A stretch of 64,000 nucleotides of DNA, taken from positions 310,001 to 374,000 of the forward strand of contig CAWGRQ010000036.1 in assembly GCA_963824985.1 (NCBI GenBank). The letters run 5' to 3'. This DNA comes from JAFNAG01 sp963824985. GTDB taxonomy: Bacteria > Acidobacteriota > UBA6911. The notes below the pieces were generated by a model. The model saw only the letters and a list, made by a program, of their open reading frames with translations, ran no database searches and was not told where the DNA came from. The translations under genes and the position numbers were made by a program. Shown here piece after piece: positions 48,384 through 56,478 of this stretch (position 1 is its first letter; each line of letters opens with the position of its first letter).

Positions 48384-49852
48384 CAGCTCTTGGGCGTCTT
48401 CGCGTTGACCGTCGCGGTCGTGCTGGTTGCCGGCGCGCTGTTCTGCGGTGAGCCGGTCGCGTCGCCGAAGATGAGGTAGCGCCCGGGCGGCTGCGTCGCG
48501 CTGGGCGGGAGAGCGACGTTGAGGGCCACGTGGCCCTCACCGGTCGCGGTGAGGCCGGCCAGGAGCGGCGATGGCGCGTTGAGCGGCACTTCCTGTGCCC
48601 CGGCCCAGGTGCCGCCGGCGGGTCGCGCCGTGCTCAACACCCGCTGGTTGCTCGTCGCGTACTGCGTCCGCTCGGCCCAGACCACCACGGCGCCGCCGGC
48701 CGTATCCATGACGATCGGCGCGCCATCACGCTGGACTGCCATGGAGATGTGAACGCCCGGTGCCGAGACCGCGCGGGACTTCGTCCAGCCGCCGCCGGCC
48801 GAACGCGACCCCACCCAGGCGGTCGCCGTCGCCTCGCCGGCGTCCGCCCCGAACGAGGGGTAGCCGGCCCAGGTCGCCGTCGCTGTGCCGGAGCCGCCGA
48901 CTGCGACACCCCAGCCCACGGCCGGGCCGCCGAGGGAGGCCAGGGTGGTGCGGTTGTGCAGCCGGCCGTCGCGCCCGAGGACGGCACTGACGACGCGGTC
49001 ACCTGCAAGATCGACGTTGTTCGCGGCGCGGGCGACCACCCAGACCAGTGTCGCGGTCCGGTCGGCGGCGTAGGCGACGCTGACGCGGTCGTGTGAGACG
49101 CCGTAGGAGTCGCCCGCGGACGGGTCGGCCAGCGTCAGGATCGGGCGGGCGCTCCCATTGGCGGCGACCGGCAGTCCATAGATCGATCCCATCGTGGTCG
49201 CGGACGGCCGCCGCGCCCGCCAGGTCACCAGGCCGCCTCCCCCCGGCGCGGCGGCGACGCCGAGGACGGTCCCGGCCGGGATGACGCCGAGGTCGCCGGG
49301 CACGGTCGTCGGTGTGCGAAAGCCGCCGTCTGCCGGCCGCGTCGCGTACTGGAGGTGCCAGCGGCCGTCGGCGTCGTGACGCAGCCAGGCGGCGACAGCG
49401 CTGCCATCGGGCGCGACCGCGACGCGCGCGTAGTCAGCAGTGCGGCCGGGCGTCGACAGCGCCAGCGGCGTCGTCCACTGCCCGGCCGGCGACCGGAACA
49501 CCACGCGCACGCGCCGGTAGACGCGAGGCCGAGCGCTGCGCCGGGTGTAGACGATCACAAGCTCTCCGTCGCGCGCGCTGCCCGCGGAGGCGCCGCCCGC
49601 GAGGGGGAAGCCGTTGTCCGTCGTCGGCTCACCGACCGACTCGGCGACCTCGGGGACAGGACCGCCGACGGGCACGTCGCGCACGGATCCCTCGCTGCCG
49701 ACGAGGAAGACGCCGTCGGGCGCCGGCACGGCGGACGGAGCCACGTCCGGGCCGGGGATCAACAAGGGCGGCTGCCACGTCAGCGCGCCAGCCACGGCCG
49801 GTGCGGCGAGTGCGAGGGCCACGGACAGCAGGACGGGACGCCACGGCGACAT
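48383..49852 (-). CDS. Secreted repeat protein, beta-propeller-like, unknown
   Basis: 489 residues, uninterrupted. Signal peptide to about residue 23 (ALAAPAVAGA), then repeated blocks of the type VAVAPDGSAVAAWLRHDADG, GVAAAPGGGGLVTWRARRPS, GVAVGGSGTATATWAGYPSF and MDTAGGAVVVWAERTQYATS, the D-G-x-A-x-x-x-W pattern of actinobacterial extracellular propeller-like proteins. No catalytic motif and no wall anchor seen. It ends with a Thr/Ala-rich tail and overlaps a small membrane-protein gene. Confidence 0.75.
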   Translation of the reverse strand: MSPWRPVLLSVALALAAPAVAGALTWQPPLLIPGPDVAPSAVPAPDGVFLVGSEGSVRDVPVGGPVPEVAESVGEPTTDNGFPLAGGASAGSARDGELVIVYTRRSARPRVYRRVRVVFRSPAGQWTTPLALSTPGRTADYARVAVAPDGSAVAAWLRHDADGRWHLQYATRPADGGFRTPTTVPGDLGVIPAGTVLGVAAAPGGGGLVTWRARRPSATTMGSIYGLPVAANGSARPILTLADPSAGDSYGVSHDRVSVAYAADRTATLVWVVARAANNVDLAGDRVVSAVLGRDGRLHNRTTLASLGGPAVGWGVAVGGSGTATATWAGYPSFGADAGEATATAWVGSRSAGGGWTKSRAVSAPGVHISMAVQRDGAPIVMDTAGGAVVVWAERTQYATSNQRVLSTARPAGGTWAGAQEVPLNAPSPLLAGLTATGEGHVALNVALPPSATQPPGRYLIFGDATGSPQNSAPATSTTATVNAKTPKS

Positions 49853-49858
49853 GGCGTC

Positions 49859-49864
49859 AGTCTC
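49859..49864 (-). promoter_or_regulatory. -10-like box of the 49852 gene
   Basis: GAGACT (variant of TAGACT), 6 nt before ATG 49852. Confidence 0.3.
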
Positions 49865-49988
49865 CGTCGCGGAACGACCGCAGACATCCGGGGCGCACGC
49901 GCTTGCGCGTCCGTAGTGCCCCGAGTCACCTGCCCATCGAGGGACGGACGACTCGACCCACCCCGCCGCGGCCGCCGCCTTCCATGCG

Positions 49989-51529
49989 TCAGTGCGATGT
50001 CCCGCGCTCGGGGCTGCTGTAGGTGGGCTCGGCCACCGGCGACGCGGCGCCGATCTCCTCCAGCGCGGAGAGATGCACCGGGTGGGGCCCGCGGACGACG
50101 GGGATGAGCATCGCCATCCCCGCGCCGGCGATCGCCGCGCCCGCGCAGACCAGGAACGCCGTGCGGAAGCCCGCGTCGCTGGGAAACGCCGAGCCGGCGG
50201 GGCGGCTGCCGGTGAGGATCGTCGCGCAGACCTGGCCGCCGAGCGAGGCGCCGATCATGCGCATGACCGTGTTGAACCCGGTCGCCTCGCCCGTCTCGCC
50301 CTGCGGGACGGCGTCGATGATGAGGTTGGGCATCGCGGCGTAGGCGAGCCCGATGCCGCCGAGCGTGACGGCGGTGAAGAGCAGGATCTCGAGCTCGGTG
50401 TCGTGCGCGACGCCCATGGCGCCCATCCCCACCGCGGTCGAGAGGCCGCCGAGCGCGAGCGGGATCCGGCTGCCGAACCGGGCGCCGAGCGGTGCCCGAG
50501 AGCGGACCGACGACGAGCATCATGAGCGCGCCGGGCAGCGATGAGCAGGCCGGCCTCGGTGGCGTCGGCCGAAGCCGTAGCCGGTGGAGGTCGGCGCCTG
50601 CACGAGCTGGGGGACGAGCACGAAGGCGCGAACATGCCGAAGCCCGACGAGCACGGTCACGAGGTTGGTCATGAGCACGGGCGGGCGCGACAGCGTGGCG
50701 ATGTTGGCCAGCGGCTCGGGCGGTGGCGCGCTCGAGGACGCACCCAGCCGGCAAGGACGACGAGGCCGGCGGCGATCAGGCCAGCGTGCGCGTACGCCGC
50801 CAGCCCCAGACTTGGCGCCTGGCTGATGGCGATCAGCGGCAGGACGAGGCCGATGCGCCAGGACGACGGCGCCGCGGACGTCGACGCGGGCGGGGCCGGC
50901 GCTCGGGCGACTCGGGGACAAGCGCCCAGGACGCGCCGCCGGCCAGGATGCCCATCGCGGCGCCCACCCAGAAGATCCAGTGGTAGCTGGCGTGGTCGAC
51001 GAGCAGGCCACCGATGACCAGGCCGCAGGCCGGCGCCGATGCCCACCGTGGCGGAGATGAGCCCGATGCTCGTGCGCACCCGGTCGGGCGGGAACTCGTC
51101 GCGGATGATCCCGAAGGCCAGCGGGAAGACGCCGACGGCCGAGCCCTGCAGCACCCGGCCCGCGACGACGCCGGCCATCGAGCCGGCCAGCGCCGAGACG
51201 ACGTTGCCGACGGCGAACAGCGCCAGCGCGACGACGAGCACGCGCCGCTTGCCGAACATGTCGCCCAGCCGCCCGAAGATGGGCGTGAGGACCGCGGCCG
51301 CCAACAGGTAGCCCGTGAACGTCCAGGCCACGGCGCCGGCGGTCGAGTCGAAGACGCCGATGAGCTCCGGCAGCGCGGGGAACAGCATGGTCTGACCCAT
51401 GGCGTAGGCCATGCCGGCGCTGCCGAGCACGAGCAGGCTGCGGGTGGCATGCGGCCGGGCCTCGGTGGCCCGCAGGGCCGTGGGCTGCCGGGCACCGTCG
51501 GTGTGCGATGGGTCTCGGCCGGGCTCCAC
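49989..51529 (-). CDS. MFS transporter, drug:H+ antiporter type (frameshifts)
   Basis: Begins VEPGRDPSHTDGARQ; membrane segments such as SLLVLGSAGMAYAMGQTMLF, WTFTGYLLAAAVLTPIFGRL and the motif GRLGDMFGKRRVLVVALALF, then GRVLQGSAVGVFPLAFGIIR, typical of DHA2-like exporters. The C-terminal third (AYAAMPNLIIDAVPQGETGE) is clean; indels cluster between 50480 and 51035. Substrate cannot be told. No adjacent regulator. Confidence 0.88.
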
Positions 51530-51537
51530 TGCCCGGA

Positions 51538-51543
51538 AACCTA
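51538..51543 (-). promoter_or_regulatory. TANNNT -10 box of the MFS gene
   Basis: TAGGTT, 8 nt before GTG 51529. Confidence 0.45.
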
Positions 51544-51580
51544 GTGCCTGCCGAGGGCCGGAACGGTCGGTCGGTCCGCT

Positions 51581-51627
51581 GGGCGGAATGCGCCGTCCGG
51601 ACCACGTGGGTCCGGACGGCTCCGCCC
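51581..51627. repeat. Long inverted repeat between MFS and csp genes
   Basis: Arm gggcgga, 4-nt bulge, then perfect 12-bp gccgtccggacc, loop acgtg, then ggtccggacggc and tccgccc. Nineteen base pairs in all with a CACGTG centre. Either an RNA hairpin or a protein site; undecided. Confidence 0.65.
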
Positions 51628-51974
51628 GGTCATGGGCCACCACTATTTCCTAACGTCCCAGGACGTGTGTCTTATGCCTGGGCGGCGTGACACTCCCGAC
51701 CCCGGGACTGGCCGCCGGCCCGAGGGCCGGCGCGTTGCCGCGGTGGGTCCGCCGCGAGGAACCGGACCCCGGTCGAGTGGGTGGCCCGCCGGACGTCACA
51801 GCCTAGCTGATGCGCTCGACCGCCGCGGACTCATCGGACGTCCGCAAGCCTGCTAGCCTCTGTCAGGTACAGGTCGAGCGAGACCCGCTCGGCAAAGCAG
51901 TGCCCGTGTGTCCGCAGTCGTTGCCACGAAGCATCCTCCGCGTAGCACCAGAGCACCAAGTAGGAGGACCAGAC

Positions 51975-52178
51975 ATGGCTACTGGAACCGTCAAGTGGTT
52001 CAGCGACGAGAAGGGCTTCGGCTTCATCACCCCCGACGACGGAGGCAAGGACCTCTTCGTCCATCACTCGGCGATCAACAGCGACGGCTTCCGCTCGCTG
52101 CCCGAGGGAGCGAAGGTGAGCTACGAGGCTGAGAGCGGGCCCAAGGGCCCCAACGCGGTCAACGTCCAGCAGCTCTAG
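51975..52178 (+). CDS. Cold shock protein, CspA family
   Basis: 67 residues, one OB fold: MATGTVKWFSDEKGFGFITP with RNP1 KGFGFI and RNP2 LFVHHSAI, ending NAVNVQQL. An RNA chaperone that melts mRNA structure. ATG 51975 follows TAGGAGG by seven bases, so unlike many neighbours it uses a ribosome site and has a long leader. A zinc-ribbon microprotein gene follows 44 bases later before a strong terminator. Confidence 0.96.
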   Translation: MATGTVKWFSDEKGFGFITPDDGGKDLFVHHSAINSDGFRSLPEGAKVSYEAESGPKGPNAVNVQQL

Positions 52179-52222
52179 GAGCCGCTGCGGCGCGGAACCG
52201 CGCCGACGAGAGGATCATCACC

Positions 52223-52327
52223 ATGATCCGCATGATCTGCGGCAGCTGCCTGCGTCTGTTCGACGCGCACCTGCACGGCCATCGCAGCAGCTGTCCCCAT
52301 TGCGGGGGCGCGCTGCGGTCGCACTGA
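52223..52327 (+). CDS. 34-residue zinc-ribbon microprotein
   Basis: ATG 52223 to TGA 52327: MIRMICGSCLRLFDAHLHG then HRSSCPHCGGALRSH. Two CxxC pairs 14 residues apart form a complete zinc ribbon. AGAGG lies nine bases upstream and a 12-bp terminator follows five bases after the stop, so it is the second gene of a csp operon. Too short for usual annotation. Function unknown; could bind RNA or a protein partner. Confidence 0.65.
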   Translation: MIRMICGSCLRLFDAHLHGHRSSCPHCGGALRSH

Positions 52328-52332
52328 GATCC

Positions 52333-52361
52333 GAGCCCGGGGCGCCAGACGCCCCGGGCTC
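52333..52361 (+). terminator. Terminator of the csp operon
   Basis: Perfect 12-bp stem gagcccggggcg / cgccccgggctc, 5-nt loop, followed by ttgctc. Confidence 0.7.
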
Positions 52362-52381
52362 TTGCTCGTCCAGGGGCCGGC

Positions 52382-52554
52382 TCAGGCGCCGGGCAGCGAG
52401 CTCGGCTGACCTCGCCGGGCTCGAGCACGTAGTTCGTGAGGCCGAGGTCCGGGAAGCGCCCCTGCTCCAGCAGCGCCGAACGGCCCCAACCCGGGGCCGT
52501 GCGCCATGGCGTCTCCGTTGCGTTGAGGACGCGCCACCCGTTGCGATCGCTCAT
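52382..52554 (-). pseudogene. Cupin-domain protein, truncated remnant
   Basis: Reads MSDRNGWRVLNATETPW, GRSALLEQGRFPDLG, LTNYVLEPGQPSSLPGA then stop. The first 50 residues fit the start of small cupins, whose conserved LEPG...HxE barrel core should follow but is absent; the frame also shifts near 52485 and 52408. An intact relative lies at 60041-60569. Likely a deletion removed the 3' two-thirds. Confidence 0.5.
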
Positions 52555-52596
52555 GACGGCCAGCCTGGGGCGGACCTCGTCGTCCTGGGCGCCCCC

Positions 52597-52602
52597 TACG
52601 AT
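52597..52602 (+). promoter_or_regulatory. TANNNT -10 box of the RNase H gene
   Basis: TACGAT, 9 nt before ATG 52612. Confidence 0.45.
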
Positions 52603-52611
52603 CCCCCGCCG

Positions 52612-53154
52612 ATGCCGCCCGCCACCACCGCCCGCCGTCGCCGGCCCCGCCCGGCACCCCGCCCCGAGACGCCCGTGGAGGCGCGCGCGGGCGAGGCCCT
52701 CGTGTGGACCGACGGCGCCTGCAGCGGCAACCCCGGGCCCGGTGGGTGGGCGGCGATCGTCGTCGGGCCCGGGGGTGGCGCGCCCGTCGAGCTGTCCGGC
52801 GGCGAGCCGCACACCACGAACAACCGCATGGAGTACAGGGCCGCGCTGGAGGGCCTGCGCTCGCTGCCGGCCGGCAGCGTCGCCTGCATCGTCACCGACT
52901 CCCGGCTCCTGCTCGACTCGATGACCAAGTGGATCCACGGCTGGAAGCGCAAGGGCTGGAAGACCGCGGCGGGGGCCCCGGTCAAGAACCAGGATCTCGT
53001 CACCGCACTGGAGGCCGAGATCGCCCGTCACGCCGAGATCCGCTGGCACTGGGTCAAGGGCCACGAGACCGGCGACCAGCACGCCCACAAGGCGCTCAAC
53101 GACCGCGCCGACCGTCTCGCGGTCGCCGCCGCGCAGGCCGCCGCCATGGCCTGA
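52612..53154 (+). CDS. rnhA: Ribonuclease HI
   Basis: 180 residues, uninterrupted. Catalytic D-E-D-D set: WTDGACSGNPGPGGWAAI (Asp), NNRMEYRAALEGLR (Glu), VTDSRLLLDSMTKWIHGWKR (Asp) and KALNDRADRLAVA (Asp); also KGHETGDQHAH with the usual histidine loop. Removes RNA from RNA-DNA hybrids. A 25-residue basic/proline N-terminal extension precedes the domain. The stop codon is part of a terminator stem. Confidence 0.94.
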   Translation: MPPATTARRRRPRPAPRPETPVEARAGEALVWTDGACSGNPGPGGWAAIVVGPGGGAPVELSGGEPHTTNNRMEYRAALEGLRSLPAGSVACIVTDSRLLLDSMTKWIHGWKRKGWKTAAGAPVKNQDLVTALEAEIARHAEIRWHWVKGHETGDQHAHKALNDRADRLAVAAAQAAAMA

Positions 53155-53177
53155 CGCACGGCCGGTCGGCCGTGCGT
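53154..53177 (+). terminator. Terminator of rnhA
   Basis: Perfect 11-bp stem acgcacggccg / cggccgtgcgt with a 2-nt loop, starting at the last base of the stop codon. Confidence 0.55.
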
Positions 53178-53208
53178 GCGCGGCATCGGCGCCGGGTAAC
53201 GCGGCACC

Positions 53209-53475
53209 ATGCCTGGTTCCACGAACCCCGGACCGAGCGTCAAGGACGACAAGCTCTACGAGGCGCTGCGCGACGACGGCGCCAGCAAGGAGAAGGCGGC
53301 CCGCATCGCCAACGCCAAGGCCGGCGGCACGGATGTCAGCCGCAAGGGCGGCCAGTCGGGCTCCTATGACGACTGGACCGTCGACGACCTGCGCCATCGC
53401 GCGGCCGACCTCGACATCGAGGGCCGCTCGAAGATGTCCAAGGACGAGCTCATCGACGCCCTGCGCCACCACTGA
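53209..53475 (+). CDS. Small Rho-N/SAP-like protein (DUF7218-type)
   Basis: 88 residues, uninterrupted: SVKDDKLYEALRDDGASKEK, AARIANAKAGGTDVSRKGGQ, then a helix-turn region WTVDDLRHRAADLDIEGRSK ending MSKDELIDALRHH, the Rho N-terminal/SAP-like nucleic-acid-binding fold. Common in Actinomycetota and possibly stress or DNA related; role not established. A 15-bp hairpin follows. Confidence 0.8.
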   Translation: MPGSTNPGPSVKDDKLYEALRDDGASKEKAARIANAKAGGTDVSRKGGQSGSYDDWTVDDLRHRAADLDIEGRSKMSKDELIDALRHH

Positions 53476-53480
53476 GCGCC

Positions 53481-53513
53481 GCGCGGCCATGACCTCGCAG
53501 GTCATGGCCGCGC
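53481..53513 (+). terminator. Strong terminator after the Rho-N-like gene
   Basis: Perfect 15-bp stem gcgcggccatgacct / aggtcatggccgcgc with a 3-nt loop, five bases after the stop. Confidence 0.65.
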
Positions 53514-53527
53514 CGCCGCCCACCGCG

Positions 53528-53533
53528 TAGCGT
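53528..53533 (+). promoter_or_regulatory. TANNNT -10 box of the XRE gene
   Basis: TAGCGT, 7 nt before ATG 53541. Confidence 0.45.
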
Positions 53534-53540
53534 CGTGGGC

Positions 53541-53935
53541 ATGCGGGCTGCCGCGACCGTCGACCCGCCCGCCCCGACCGTGGGCCGGCTCCTGCGCAGC
53601 TGGCGCGACCGTCGGCGGCTGAGCCAGATGGAGCTGGCGCTCGAGGCCGACGTCTCCACTCGGCATCTGAGCTTCCTCGAGACCGGCCGGGCCCGGCCCA
53701 GCCGCGAGATGATCGTCCGCCTCGCCGAGCATCTCGACGTGCCGCTGCGCGAGCGCAACGACCTCCTGCCGGCCGCCGGCTTCGCCCCCGTCTCCGCGCA
53801 GACCGAGCTCGACGCGGGGCGCATGGCGCTCGTGCGCGACGCGGTGCGCCGCGTGCTGGCCGGCCACGACCCCTACCCGGCGCTGGTCGTCGACCGCTGC
53901 TGGGAGATGCTGGGCCATCCTCAGGCCGGTCTTTG
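53541..53935 (+). pseudogene. XRE/MmyB-like transcriptional regulator, truncated
   Basis: Good helix-turn-helix: VGRLLRSWRDRRRLSQMELA, LEADVSTRHLSFLETGRARP, SREMIVRLAEHLDVPLRERN, then the opening of the MmyB ligand domain (ALVRDAVRRVLAGHDPYPAL, VVDRCWEML). The remaining ~150 residues of that domain are missing: after WEML the sequence runs directly into the 3' end of the convergent oxidoreductase gene. The promoter is intact, so a short DNA-binding protein could still be made. Deletion or assembly join near 53910. Confidence 0.65.
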
Positions 53936-53943
53936 CGGACCTA

Positions 53944-55390
53944 TCAGCTGTCGAAGCCGAGCCCCAGCCGGTCCAGCGCGCCGAGCCACAGCCCACGGCG
54001 CCCGTCGCGCGCGTCGGCCGCGGCGAGGCGGTTCTGCGTGAGCCGGATGACGGCCGTGCGCAGCGGCTCGGGCGGGAAGGGCACCGGCCGGCGGCGGACG
54101 TAGCGCAGCCGGGTGGCCGCGCGTCGTCGCGGCCGTCGAGCAGGTCGAGCGCCACGCGCGCGCCGAACCGCGTCGCGGCGACCCCGAGGCCCGGTGTAGC
54201 CCGTGGCGTAGGCCACGCGCCCGCGGTGGGCGGTGCCGAAGAACACCGAGAAGCGGCTGCAGGTGTCGATCGCCCCGCCCCAGCGGTGCGTGAAGCGGAG
54301 CCCCTCGAGCTGCGGGAAGGTGGTGAAGAAGTTCTGTGGAGAGCCGCGCGAACGTCGGCGTCGTGGTCGTCGAGCTCCGGGCCGACCGGACCGCCGTAGC
54401 GGTAGACGGCGTCGAAGCCGCCCCACAGGATCCGGTCGTCGGCGGTGAGCCGGTAGTAGTGGAAGCTGGTTGCCGCCGTCGCCGATGCCCTGGCGCCGGC
54501 GCCAGCCGATCGCGTCGCGCCGTGCGGCGTCCAGCGGCTCGGTCACCAGCACGTAGTCGTAGACGGGCAGCGACGTAGCGGCGCATCGCGCGCAGCAGCG
54601 GCGGGTAGGCGCTCGTGGCCAGCAGCACCCGCCGGGCGCGCGACGGTCCCGCCCGGCGTGACGACCGCCACCCCGCCGTCGTGGCGTCGCAGCCCCGTCG
54701 CCGGCGTGTGCTCGTGCAGCGCGCACGCCCGGCGCGCAGCAGCCGCGTCACGCAGGCCCGCGGCCAGCCTGGCCGGGATCCACGAGCCCCGCGCCGGTGC
54801 GGTCCCAGAGGCCTGCCGAGGTACGTGGGCGAGGCCACCTCGGCGCGCATCGCCTCGCGCGTCGAGGAGCGTGACGTCGTGCCCGAAGCGGCGCAGCAGC
54901 TCGGCCTCGTCGGGCGGCGGCCTCCACCTCGTGGGGCTCTAGCGAGCGCGAGCAGCTCGCCGGTCTGCTCGAGGTCGCAGTCGATCCCGTGGTGCTCCAG
55001 GTCGGCGCGCAGGCCGGCGAAGTTCTCCAGCGCCAGGCGCTCGAGGACCGGTCATCTCGTCGGGGAAGCGCGCCAGCCCGTTCGCGAGCCCGTGGGTGAG
55101 CGACGCGACGACGAAGCCGCCGTTGCGCCCGCTGGCGCCCGCGCCGATGCGTGTCGGCCTCGAGGAGCGACGACGTCGCGTGCCGGGTCGTCGGCCTTGG
55201 CGTGCAGGGCCGCCCACAGGCCCGTGAAGCCACCGCCGACGATGCACAGGTCCGCCTGCGCGGGACCCTCCAGCTGCGCGTCGGGGTCGGCGGGTGGCGC
55301 CGTGTCGAGCCAGTACGACACGGGCGCGGCGTCCGCGTAGGCGGCCCGGTGCTCGGCGGTCGGCGCGGTGCGGGGCCACGGGCGGGGCAT
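53944..55390 (-). CDS. FAD-dependent amine/amino-acid oxidoreductase (DAO family; frameshifts)
   Basis: N-terminal tail MPRPWPRTAPTAEHRAAYAD, then the FAD Rossmann motif ADLCIVGGGFTGLWAALHAK, IGAGASGRNGGFVV (GxGASGRNxG loop), ALENFAGLRADLEHHGIDCD, AVVTPGGTVRARRVLLATSA, LPVYDYVLVTEPL, and the C-terminal GRVAYATGYTGLGVAATRFG. Related to gamma-glutamylputrescine or sarcosine-type oxidases. More than ten indels between 53940 and 55200. Start ATG 55390 is fixed by a TACGGT box. Confidence 0.85.
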
Positions 55391-55399
55391 GCCGGGCCG

Positions 55400-55405
55400 A
55401 CCGTA
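55400..55405 (-). promoter_or_regulatory. TANNNT -10 box of the FAD oxidoreductase gene
   Basis: TACGGT, 9 nt before ATG 55390. Confidence 0.45.
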
Positions 55406-55433
55406 GCGCGCCGCGCGCCGGCGGCGGCGCCAC

Positions 55434-55439
55434 TACCGT
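55434..55439 (+). promoter_or_regulatory. TANNNT -10 box of the 55448 gene
   Basis: TACCGT, 8 nt before ATG 55448. Confidence 0.45.
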
Positions 55440-55447
55440 GGCGGGCC

Positions 55448-55813
55448 ATGGGTCGCTCCCGTCGCCGCCGCCCGGCCGCCGTCCGGGCCTCCGCTCGCAC
55501 CGCGCCCGCGGCGCCCGCCGTGCCCGCCACGCGCGAGGTCCGGCGCATCCTGGCCGCCCACCTGCTCGGGGCGGTGGCGCTGGCCGTCGTCGTGCTCGGC
55601 GGGACGATCCTGCTCGGCGGGGCGCTGGCGCCGTGGGTCGTGCTCGCGTTCGTGGTCGGCGGCGGCCTGGCCCTGCACGCCTGGGCCACCGGACGTCTGG
55701 CCGGCGCGGTGCTGACCGACGAGGACCGGGTGCTGCAGACGATGGCCGAGGGCCTGGTGATACTGGCCGCGATCTTCGCGCTGGTGGCTGCGGTCCTGCT
55801 GACCGTGACCTGA
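55448..55813 (+). CDS. Three-helix membrane protein, unknown
   Basis: 121 residues, uninterrupted. Basic N-terminus (GRSRRRRPAAVRASARTAPA), then membrane helices LLGAVALAVVVLGGTILLGG, WVVLAFVVGGGLALHAWATG and LVILAAIFALVAAVLLTVT. No motif recognised. Divergent from the FAD oxidoreductase. Confidence 0.65.
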   Translation: MGRSRRRRPAAVRASARTAPAAPAVPATREVRRILAAHLLGAVALAVVVLGGTILLGGALAPWVVLAFVVGGGLALHAWATGRLAGAVLTDEDRVLQTMAEGLVILAAIFALVAAVLLTVT

Positions 55814-55828
55814 CCGCGCGGGCGGTCA
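55811..55828. terminator. Hairpin formed by two convergent stop codons
   Basis: 6-bp stem tgaccg / cggtca, 6-nt loop; each arm contains the stop codon of one of the two convergent genes. Confidence 0.4.
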
Positions 55829-56419
55829 GGCCGCCTGGGTGCCCGGATCGATCGCCGCGGGCTGCGGCTGCAGCTCGTCGGCGTCATAGAGCCGGAACCA
55901 GTCGCGGATGCGCCCGCCGACGACCCGGATCGCGCCGCCGGTGGTGTTGCCCTCGGCGCCGCGGCAGTCCCCGTTGGTGCGCGAGGTCAACCGGAAGCGC
56001 ACCAACGTGTAGGCCCCCGCGCCGGCGAAGCGCGTCGCGACGGCCCCGCAGGGGAAGCTCACGGTGACCGCCAGCGCCTCGGTGCGCGTGTCGAGGTGCA
56101 GCACGGGCGTCCCGTTCTGGAAGCGGCTGGGCAGCGCGAACAGTGCCGCGGCGCGCGCGATCTGGCCGTGGCGCAGCGCGCGCAGCCAGCGCTGGATGAC
56201 GCGCACCGACGCGGGGTCGGCGGCGCCCGTGGCGCGGCGCGGAACGCTGCGCGGGGGCAGGACGGCGGGGTCGATACCGGTGCCCTGGGCGGGCGCCGGG
56301 GTCGTGGCGGCCGACCGGGGTGCCGGCGGGGCGGTGGGCCCGGACCCGCCGCAGCCGGCGGCGGCGAGGGCAAGCGCCAGGGCCAGGGCCGCCGGCCGGA
56401 GGCGGGGACGGGACCGCAT
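55826..56419 (-). CDS. Putative lipoprotein, unknown
   Basis: 197 residues, uninterrupted. Signal sequence with lipobox LAAAGC (mature CGGSGPTAPP), proline-rich spacer, then a domain VIQRWLRALRHGQIARAAAL, FALPSRFQNGTPVLHLDTRT, FPCGAVATRF, YTLVRFRLTSRTNGDCRGAE, with two cysteines that may pair. It resembles SnoaL/NTF2-like single-domain lipoproteins of actinobacteria in pattern only. Ends PAAIDPGTQAA. Confidence 0.65.
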   Translation of the reverse strand: MRSRPRLRPAALALALALAAAGCGGSGPTAPPAPRSAATTPAPAQGTGIDPAVLPPRSVPRRATGAADPASVRVIQRWLRALRHGQIARAAALFALPSRFQNGTPVLHLDTRTEALAVTVSFPCGAVATRFAGAGAYTLVRFRLTSRTNGDCRGAEGNTTGGAIRVVGGRIRDWFRLYDADELQPQPAAIDPGTQAA

Positions 56420-56443
56420 GGCAGCAGGGATACCGCGCGGCCG

Positions 56444-56464
56444 CGTCCGCGGCAAGCGCGGACG
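56444..56464 (-). terminator. Hairpin after the epoxide hydrolase gene
   Basis: Perfect 8-bp stem cgtccgcg / cgcggacg with a 5-nt loop, 15 bases past the stop at 56479. Confidence 0.45.
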
Positions 56465-56478
56465 GCGAGCCCGGCACC

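Larger units (their letters stand above)
51530..51974. other. Structured divergent region upstream of csp
   Basis: 445 bases with no gene. It holds the MFS -10 box, a 19-bp bulged hairpin (51581-51627), a 9-bp GC hairpin (51713-51732) and, next to csp, a region able to form the structured leader usual for cold-shock mRNAs. No single csp promoter stands out; GCTAGCCT near 51851 is a weak candidate. Confidence 0.4.
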
